Of a DNA stretch of 19,454 nucleotides, positions 15,106 through 19,454 are shown in pieces. Each line of letters begins with the position of its first letter. Position 1 is the first letter of the stretch. Position numbers and translations under genes: made by a program. The notes under the pieces are model-generated. The model saw only the letters and a list, made by a program, of their open reading frames with translations, made no database searches and was not told the origin of the DNA. The stretch spans positions 1 to 19,454 of the forward strand of contig JAEYPI010000146.1 in NCBI GenBank assembly GCA_023410885.1. Direction: 5' to 3'. This stretch comes from Bacillota bacterium. Lineage in GTDB: Bacteria > Bacillota > Clostridia > DSM-8532.

Positions 15106-15134
15106 TTGACATTAAAGAACATATGGTATAGGAT
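15106..15134 (+). promoter_or_regulatory. Sigma-A promoter of the ferredoxin gene
   Basis: A perfect TTGACA (15106-15111), a 17-base spacer and TAGGAT (15129-15134, 4/6). The predicted start, near 15141, is about 35 bases before the GTG of the ferredoxin gene. Upstream, at 15050-15062, ACGGTTCCTGCCC resembles the core of the repeat family seen at 15411. Confidence 0.6.
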
Positions 15135-15175
15135 ATTTTTTGGGCTTTATTAAATGGTATTGGGAGGTGTAAACC

Positions 15176-15346
15176 GTGGCATATTCAATAAACGAAGATT
15201 GCATCAGCTGTGGTGCATGTGAAGCTGAATGTCCTGTAAGTTGCATATCTGCTGGTGACAGTATTTATGTAATTGAAGAGGATGATTGCATTGATTGTGG
15301 TTCTTGTGCCAATGTATGTCCTGTTGGAGCACCACAACCTAAGTAA
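15176..15346 (+). CDS. 2[4Fe-4S] clostridial-type ferredoxin
   Basis: A 56-residue protein that is easy to miss because it is so short. It has two perfect CxxCxxCxxxCP cluster motifs: C9, C12, C15, C19 (CISCGACEAECP) and C38, C41, C44, C48 (CIDCGSCANVCP). C23, after the first motif, would serve as the crossed ligand of the second cluster. It is a low-potential cytosolic electron carrier for enzymes such as pyruvate:ferredoxin oxidoreductase and hydrogenase. The start is GTG 15176 with GGGAGGTG at 15162-15169. Its promoter and a strong terminator flank it closely, so it is a self-contained transcription unit between ricT and trmN6. Confidence 0.95.
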   Translation: MAYSINEDCISCGACEAECPVSCISAGDSIYVIEEDDCIDCGSCANVCPVGAPQPK

Positions 15347-15364
15347 GAGAGTTTACAGAAGGAC

Positions 15365-15397
15365 AAGAGGGTCAGGCCATGGGCTTGGCTCTTTTTT
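15365..15397 (+). terminator. Rho-independent terminator after ferredoxin
   Basis: A 14-bp stem with several G-T pairs (15365-15378 with 15382-15395), a three-base loop ATG, and a run of six T's at 15392-15397. It starts 18 bases after the ferredoxin stop codon. Confidence 0.85.
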
Positions 15398-15410
15398 GTA
15401 ATTAGGACGC

Positions 15411-15488
15411 GCAAGTGGGGACGGTTCTTGACTTGCTACTTGGCAAGTGGGGACGGTTCTTGACTTGCTACTTGACTTGCTAAGTGGG
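15411..15488. repeat. Tandem 32-bp repeat with GGGGACGGTTCTTG core
   Basis: Two identical 32-base units occupy 15411-15442 and 15443-15474. A degenerate partial copy (ACTTGCTAAGTGGG) at 15475-15488 runs into the ribosome site of trmN6. Each unit has GCAAGT near its start and ACTTGC near its end, which are complementary, so each can fold into a small hairpin around GGGGACGGTTCTTG. From memory, GGGACGGTTC-type elements are dispersed in several clostridial genomes. No transposase lies nearby. Confidence 0.85.
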
Positions 15489-15496
15489 AGTAAACT

Positions 15497-16234
15497 ATGG
15501 GATTTGTGGTCATGCCCAATGAAACCCTTGAAGATCTGCAATTGGGTGGGCTTTCTATTTTACAAAAAAAGGACGCCTTTCGCTTTGGTTTAGATGCGGT
15601 CCTTTTATCCAATTTTGTTAATGCTAAAAGACACCATAAGGTGCTTGATCTTGGAACAGGCACCGGTATTATTCCTATTCTTCTGGTTGGGAAGACAGAG
15701 GCCCAAGACATCACGGGGCTAGAAATTCAACCTGAAATTGCAGCCATGGCGCAGAGAAGCATTGATGGCAACGGGTTAAACAACAGGGTTAAAATTATAA
15801 GGGGAGATATAAAAGAGGCTGTCGCGCTTTTAGGTGCAGCCGTTTATGATGTAGTGGTCAGCAACCCCCCTTATACTAGAATGGGCAGTGGCCTTGTAAA
15901 TCCTGCTGAAAGCAAAGCGATCGCACGCCATGAACTCTTCTGCACACTGGAAGACGTACTAGTAAGCGCAGCAGCTTTACTGAAACCCCAGGGTGACTTT
16001 TATATGGTTCATCGGCCCGACCGGCTGACAGATATTATGGAGGGAATGAGAAAAGCCAGGATTGAACCCAAGCTTCTCCGGCTGATCTGTCCCAGAGCTG
16101 GGGAAAAGCCATCGCTCCTTCTCATCAGGGGTCTGAAAAATGGTAATCCAGGTCTTGCAATCCTGCCCAGCCTAATGATATATGATCAAAAAGGACAATA
16201 CACTGAGGAAGCGTCCATCCAGTACAATGGCTGA
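15497..16234 (+). CDS. trmN6: tRNA1(Val) adenine-37 N6-methyltransferase family (YabB)
   Basis: A 245-residue SAM-dependent methyltransferase. Motif I is VLDLGTGTGIIP (49-60), and the adenine-N6 catalytic motif SNPPYTRMG is at 122-130. RFGLDAVLLSNF (29-40) is the typical substrate-side box. It is likely to methylate N6 of A37 in a tRNA. In Bacillus, yabB lies close downstream of yaaT, so position agrees. The ATG at 15497 uses GGGAG at 15486-15490, which lies at the end of the tandem repeat. An ATG five codons later is a weaker alternative. The yazA and rsmI genes that follow in Bacillus are absent. Confidence 0.88.
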   Translation: MGFVVMPNETLEDLQLGGLSILQKKDAFRFGLDAVLLSNFVNAKRHHKVLDLGTGTGIIPILLVGKTEAQDITGLEIQPEIAAMAQRSIDGNGLNNRVKIIRGDIKEAVALLGAAVYDVVVSNPPYTRMGSGLVNPAESKAIARHELFCTLEDVLVSAAALLKPQGDFYMVHRPDRLTDIMEGMRKARIEPKLLRLICPRAGEKPSLLLIRGLKNGNPGLAILPSLMIYDQKGQYTEEASIQYNG

Positions 16235-16288
16235 GAGTGGTTTGTGAAATACAGCTATTTAAGCTTTCAAACTGAAAGGAACTGATCT

Positions 16289-16843
16289 ATGGCAAAAAGG
16301 ATGACAACACCCTTATCGGATAAACTTATACAAGAATTGAAGGCCGGTGATGAGGTTCTCCTTTCCGGCGTGATCTATACAGGGCGGGATGCTGCCCACA
16401 AGCGCTTGATTTCGCTTCTTGAGAAGGGGAAGCCCCTTCCCTTTGATCTTCAAGGACAGATGATTTATTACGTGGGTCCTTGTCCTGCTCCGGAGGGAAA
16501 GATCATCGGTTCTGCGGGACCCACAACTAGTGGAAGAATGGATGCCTATGCACCCACGCTCATTGCTTTAGGGCTGAAGGGTATGATCGGAAAAGGGCTA
16601 AGGAATGATGATGTGGTAAGCGCCATCAAGCAATATGGGGCTGTTTATTTGGGCGCTATTGGCGGGGCGGGCGCTTTAATTTCCTCCTGCATAAAAAAAG
16701 AAGAAATCGTTGCCTTTGAGGATTTAGGCACAGAGGCCATTCGCAAACTTGAGGTTATTGATTTACCCTGTGTGGTCATCATTGACGCCACAGGTAAGGA
16801 TAGGTATAAAGAGGGTAGAGACAAATACGCAATAAAGGAGTGA
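16289..16843 (+). CDS. fumB: Fumarate hydratase/L-tartrate dehydratase beta subunit, Fe-S type
   Basis: A 184-residue protein equal to the beta subunit, or C-terminal domain, of class I iron-sulfur fumarase or L(+)-tartrate dehydratase. Conserved parts are LLSGVIYTGRDAAHKR (24-39), YYVGPCPAP (60-68), the substrate-loop signature GSAGPTTSGRMD (74-85) and GKGLRND (101-107). In two-subunit enzymes the alpha subunit carries the [4Fe-4S] ligands and normally lies immediately upstream; none is encoded here, trmN6 being the neighbour. The gene may pair with an alpha subunit encoded elsewhere. AAAGGA is eight bases before the ATG, and part of it lies in a 6-bp hairpin (16264-16278). Its TGA overlaps the GTG of the following ATPase. 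Confidence 0.88.
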   Translation: MAKRMTTPLSDKLIQELKAGDEVLLSGVIYTGRDAAHKRLISLLEKGKPLPFDLQGQMIYYVGPCPAPEGKIIGSAGPTTSGRMDAYAPTLIALGLKGMIGKGLRNDDVVSAIKQYGAVYLGAIGGAGALISSCIKKEEIVAFEDLGTEAIRKLEVIDLPCVVIIDATGKDRYKEGRDKYAIKE

Positions 16844-17526
16844 GAGGTATTAAGACCATCCAGTTTAAGAAAAGAATAAATATTTTTTGTGGACATTACG
16901 GAAGCGGCAAGTCTGAGATTTCGGTTAATGCCGCAGTTTCCATTAAAGGGGAGGAACAGGATGTACTTCTGGCCGACATGGACATTGTAAACCCGTTTTT
17001 TAGAAGCGTCGATGCAAAAAACGCTCTGGAGGCAAGGGGGATCAAGGTGGTAGCGCCATTGTTTGCCAATACCAATGTAGATGTCCCTGCCCTTGTTCCT
17101 GAAATTTCAGTGGCATTAAAGGGTAAATCCCGTCACGTGATTTTGGACGTGGGGGGAGATGAAGATGGCGCCAGAGTCTTAGGGCGTTACCATCTGGATA
17201 TTCCTAATGAGGAATATGACATGTTTTTTGTTTTTAATCGCGCCAGACCCATGACACGGGACTTGAAGAGCACCCTGAAATATATTCGTGAAATTGAAGC
17301 AGCATCAAGATTGAAGGTCACTCAACTCATTCATAACACCCATTACCTAGAGGAAACAACTCTGGAGGATGTGCTTTATGGGGTGGAGCTTGCCAGGGAA
17401 ATAGGCAGAGAGCTTAATGTTCCTCTGGCTGCTACTTGTGTTATGGAGGGTTTGGCAGGCCAATTGACTGAGCAGTTGGATCATCCAATATATGTTTTAA
17501 ATAAAAATATATTACTTCCATTTTAG
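16840..17526 (+). CDS. MinD/ArsA-like P-loop ATPase
   Basis: A 228-residue SIMIBI-class NTPase. Walker A is GHYGSGKS (18-25); LLADMDIVNPFFRS (43-56) follows and resembles the switch region of MinD/ArsA relatives; ILDVGGDEDGARVLG (101-115) is the Walker B region. The protein is soluble. The family is known in clostridia and uncharacterised; roles of relatives range from metal-cluster insertion to positioning of proteins. The first possible start is GTG 16840, which overlaps the fumB stop. The AAAGGAG (16834-16840) runs into that GTG and leaves no spacing, but is eight bases from ATT 16849, so a rare ATT start is possible. Coupling with fumB suggests a linked role. Confidence 0.8.
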   Translation: MRGIKTIQFKKRINIFCGHYGSGKSEISVNAAVSIKGEEQDVLLADMDIVNPFFRSVDAKNALEARGIKVVAPLFANTNVDVPALVPEISVALKGKSRHVILDVGGDEDGARVLGRYHLDIPNEEYDMFFVFNRARPMTRDLKSTLKYIREIEAASRLKVTQLIHNTHYLEETTLEDVLYGVELAREIGRELNVPLAATCVMEGLAGQLTEQLDHPIYVLNKNILLPF

Positions 17527-17570
17527 TTCATATTATCCATACTATTACATTAATAAAAGAAATAACCTTG

Positions 17571-17605
17571 ATATAGCAAGATTTATTTATATAATCTTGC
17601 TATAT
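17571..17605. terminator. Long AT-rich inverted repeat, candidate bidirectional terminator
   Basis: A perfect 13-bp stem, ATATAGCAAGATT (17571-17583) with AATCTTGCTATAT (17593-17605), and a nine-base loop. The 3' side is T-rich (TTGTATTT) but lacks a clean T-run. It sits 44 bases after the ATPase stop and 46 bases before the next -10 box. The rest of 17527-17730 holds only the promoter and ribosome site of the SLH gene. Confidence 0.55.
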
Positions 17606-17647
17606 TTGTATTTAATCCTAAATATAATGGTTTTTGAGAATTAGGGT

Positions 17648-17656
17648 TGGTATAAT
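17648..17656 (+). promoter_or_regulatory. Extended -10 promoter of the SLH gene
   Basis: TGG directly before TATAAT (17651-17656) forms an extended -10 element (TGnTATAAT). No good -35 is present 16-18 bases upstream, which extended -10 promoters tolerate. The predicted leader is about 70 bases, ending in AAGGAGG (17717-17723) seven bases before the start codon. Confidence 0.45.
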
Positions 17657-17730
17657 ACAGATGATTACAGAAAAGGAGATGTATCGCGCTATACCTTACT
17701 TTCAACTTAATATCTTAAGGAGGTTTTTTT

Positions 17731-19194
17731 ATGAGAAAAAGACTGCTATCATTTCTGCTTGCCATGTTATTCATTCTGCCGGGTACCACTTTGAGCTTTG
17801 CCGAGGGTTCCGTTCCCAACAGCCTGGAAGCGCCAATGAATGTAAATGCAAGAATCGATAATGGTTCCATAATGCTCCGCTGGACAGTACCACAAAGTAT
17901 TTTAGATTATGTAGAAGAATCCTTTGGCGTTGGCGAAATGCTTTTTGCTATTGACTATAAAATAAATAATGGAACTTGGAAATACGGCGGATCTATCAGC
18001 GAAGAAATCCTGGAATCCTATGAGGATCAATTTAAAGGTTACGTAGATGAAATGAAAACGGACGTTGGAAACGTTCAGGAAACCTTTTTTGTCTACTTCC
18101 ATTTCGGAATTGCAGATGACGACAAATATCTCTTTGAAGAAATGAATGATACCTATACCTTCAGGATACGCTTTGCTTTTAATGATTATGAGAAAGAGGG
18201 AGAAAATTACCTTACATCCCCTTACTCAAATGAAACCTCAGTGGGAGGAAAAACAAAGGTAACAGCTCCCACCAGTCTGGATGCTCCCACAAACCTCAAA
18301 GTTGAAGTCAAGAAAAACTCAGACGGCAGCCCCTATTTCTATTTGAGCTGGGTTAACCCCACCTCGGTGGATACAATAAATAAAAACTTCCCCATTGAAG
18401 TTAAGGTAGACTTTAAGGTCGGTAATGACAAATGGTACTCGGAGAAGGAAGGTCATGATTGGTGGGGTGGTAATTTCTATACCAATTATGTTGAATTTGA
18501 CCCCGTCAAATTAGAGATGGCCGATAAAATTGTCATTGAGGAGAACACCTACTCTTTTAGGGTTCTGTATTCCTATGAGCCCACCTATGATAAGCATGTG
18601 TATTCACCCTTTTCAAATATTGTGTCAATAGGTGTTCAAAAGTACGAATCAGCCTCTCCATGGGCTACTCCGGAACTTGACAAGGCGGCAGAACTTGGCT
18701 TAATCACCGATAAAATTAAAGGTAAGATGAATGCACCCATAACCCGTGAAGAGTTTGCCGAGGTCGCCGTTAATTTCTATCAATTGGTGACCGGTAAAAA
18801 GGCCGAGCCCCATCCCACCAAGACCTTTACCGATTCTACCAATCCTGAGGTGTTAAAGGCCTTTAACCTGGGAATTACAGCAGGTGTAGGTGACGGAACA
18901 AAATTTGAACCGAAATCCTATTTGCTCCGTCAGCAAATGGCAGCAATGATCACACGTACATTGAAGGCTTGCTATCCGGACCTTGTTTTTGATGTTGCGG
19001 GAGTAGCTGATTTTAAGGATCAAAAGCTGATTTTAGCCTATGCTAATACACCTACTAAATTTATGGCTAAGTATAAGATTACCGTAGGTGATGGAAAAGG
19101 TAATTTCACACCCAACGAAAATTGTACCCGTGAACAAGCCATTGCCTTTTTGTTAAGATCGTATCTTAACAGTGATCAATACTTACCACAATAG
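17731..19194 (+). CDS. Secreted protein with two FN3-like domains and three SLH repeats
   Basis: A 487-residue exported protein. Residues 1-24 are a signal peptide (MRKRLL, hydrophobic core, cleavage near SFA-EG). Residues about 32-172 and 183-303 are two related fibronectin-III-like domains: both open with LxAPxNxxV and contain a W-x-x-P turn (WTVP, WVNP), TYxFRxxxx and SPxSN near the end. Residues about 308-355, 364-412 and 424-477 form three S-layer homology repeats, with AAELGLI, ITREEFAEV, LGITAGVGDGTKFEPKSYLL, KITVGDGKGNFTPNE and TREQAIAFLL as the recognisable pieces. SLH repeats anchor proteins to pyruvylated wall polymers, so it is a cell-surface protein. A catalytic domain is not visible; binding or structural use is likely. 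The third repeat is degenerate in its first half. Confidence 0.9.
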   Translation: MRKRLLSFLLAMLFILPGTTLSFAEGSVPNSLEAPMNVNARIDNGSIMLRWTVPQSILDYVEESFGVGEMLFAIDYKINNGTWKYGGSISEEILESYEDQFKGYVDEMKTDVGNVQETFFVYFHFGIADDDKYLFEEMNDTYTFRIRFAFNDYEKEGENYLTSPYSNETSVGGKTKVTAPTSLDAPTNLKVEVKKNSDGSPYFYLSWVNPTSVDTINKNFPIEVKVDFKVGNDKWYSEKEGHDWWGGNFYTNYVEFDPVKLEMADKIVIEENTYSFRVLYSYEPTYDKHVYSPFSNIVSIGVQKYESASPWATPELDKAAELGLITDKIKGKMNAPITREEFAEVAVNFYQLVTGKKAEPHPTKTFTDSTNPEVLKAFNLGITAGVGDGTKFEPKSYLLRQQMAAMITRTLKACYPDLVFDVAGVADFKDQKLILAYANTPTKFMAKYKITVGDGKGNFTPNENCTREQAIAFLLRSYLNSDQYLPQ

Positions 19195-19227
19195 GCTTTG
19201 AGCTCTGATAAGCAACCTCTATAGATG

Positions 19228-19263
19228 AGGGCTGAAGTGAAAGCTTCAGCCCTTTGCTTTTTT
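19228..19263 (+). terminator. Rho-independent terminator after the SLH gene
   Basis: A perfect 10-bp stem AGGGCTGAAG (19228-19237) and CTTCAGCCCT (19244-19253), with a six-base loop and a T-rich tail (TTTGCTTTTTT). The remaining 19264-19454 contains no supportable gene: a GGAAG-led ATG at 19396 opens only an eight-codon frame. Confidence 0.9.
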
Positions 19264-19454
19264 AAAAGCAATATCGCAAGGCTGTATATTATGATTAAAT
19301 CCCCTGAAGGACTCATAGTATTTAAATAGATTGAATTGAACAACACTCCTTAGCGTAAAGTTACTGTAGGGTTACAGGAAAGAAAAGGAAGATAAATGGA
19401 AAAGAAGATGACATCCTGTTAAGATAAAGTCACTACCAAAACCAAAACAGAAAG

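Noticed and set aside
15411..15488. CRISPR-like array
   Set aside because: The two units abut directly with no spacers between them, there are only two full copies, and no cas gene is nearby.
15353..15714. Minus-strand ORFs rich in QEPSP across the repeats
   Set aside because: They translate the tandem repeats and the antisense of trmN6; the repeated peptide only reflects the DNA repeat.
17660..17730. Riboswitch or leader peptide before the SLH gene
   Set aside because: The leader is only about 70 bases, with no conserved riboswitch core and no short frame that stops before the gene.
17634..17861. Small ORF overlapping the start of the SLH gene
   Set aside because: It overlaps the signal peptide of the SLH gene in another frame, has no ribosome site at its start, and its sequence lacks any recognisable domain.
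19396..19422. Start of another gene near the window end
   Set aside because: The ATG with GGAAG upstream leads to a TAA after eight codons, and no other frame in 19264-19454 is supportable.

Overview
The window looks like chromosomal DNA of a low-to-moderate GC, strictly anaerobic Firmicute (class Clostridia). The evidence is the B. subtilis-like order yaaO-tmk-yaaR-holB-yaaT/ricT-(yabB/trmN6), a clostridial 2[4Fe-4S] ferredoxin, rubrerythrin, an S-layer-homology (SLH) protein, strong AGGAGG-type ribosome binding sites and frequent GTG/TTG starts. I cannot name the genus from sequence alone. Nearly all genes are on the + strand; only rubrerythrin is reversed.

Layout. (1) 1-3000: the 3' end of uridine kinase, then two adjacent ATP-grasp genes. 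The first is a fusion of an uncharacterised N-terminal module, a complete RNase HI domain, a linker carrying a sliding-clamp-like pentapeptide, and a RimK-like ATP-grasp ligase domain; the second is a stand-alone paralogue of that ligase domain. This pair is the least explained part of the window. (2) 3003-3897: rubrerythrin (minus strand) and a divergent intergenic region with a candidate promoter in each direction. (3) 3898-7032: a secreted SPOR+SpoIID/LytB protein, lspA and an rluD-type pseudouridine synthase, closely packed and probably one operon. (4) 7038-8550: a promoter and a small CopZ-like metallochaperone, a repeat-rich island, a YccF-family membrane protein and nadD. (5) 8598-15042: yqeK, an MgtC-family membrane protein, lepB, a YaaO-type PLP decarboxylase, thymidylate kinase, yaaR, holB and ricT, a long co-oriented housekeeping run. 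(6) 15106-15397: a self-contained ferredoxin unit with its own promoter and terminator; its gene encodes only 56 residues. (7) 15411-17526: tandem 32-bp repeats that run into the ribosome binding site of trmN6, then a lone fumarase beta subunit translationally coupled to a MinD/ArsA-like ATPase. (8) 17571-19263: a secreted protein with two fibronectin-III-like domains and three SLH repeats, between a hairpin and a strong terminator.

The genes serve nucleotide metabolism (udk, tmk, nadD, yqeK), replication and nucleic-acid upkeep (RNase H fusion, holB), RNA modification and processing (rluD, trmN6, ricT), protein export (lspA, lepB), redox (rubrerythrin, ferredoxin) and the envelope (SpoIID/LytB protein, MgtC, YccF, SLH protein). 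There is no phage, CRISPR array or intact insertion sequence. Two short intergenic islands (7397-7511 and 15411-15488) share a GGGACGGT core and look like remnants or copies of a dispersed repeat family.
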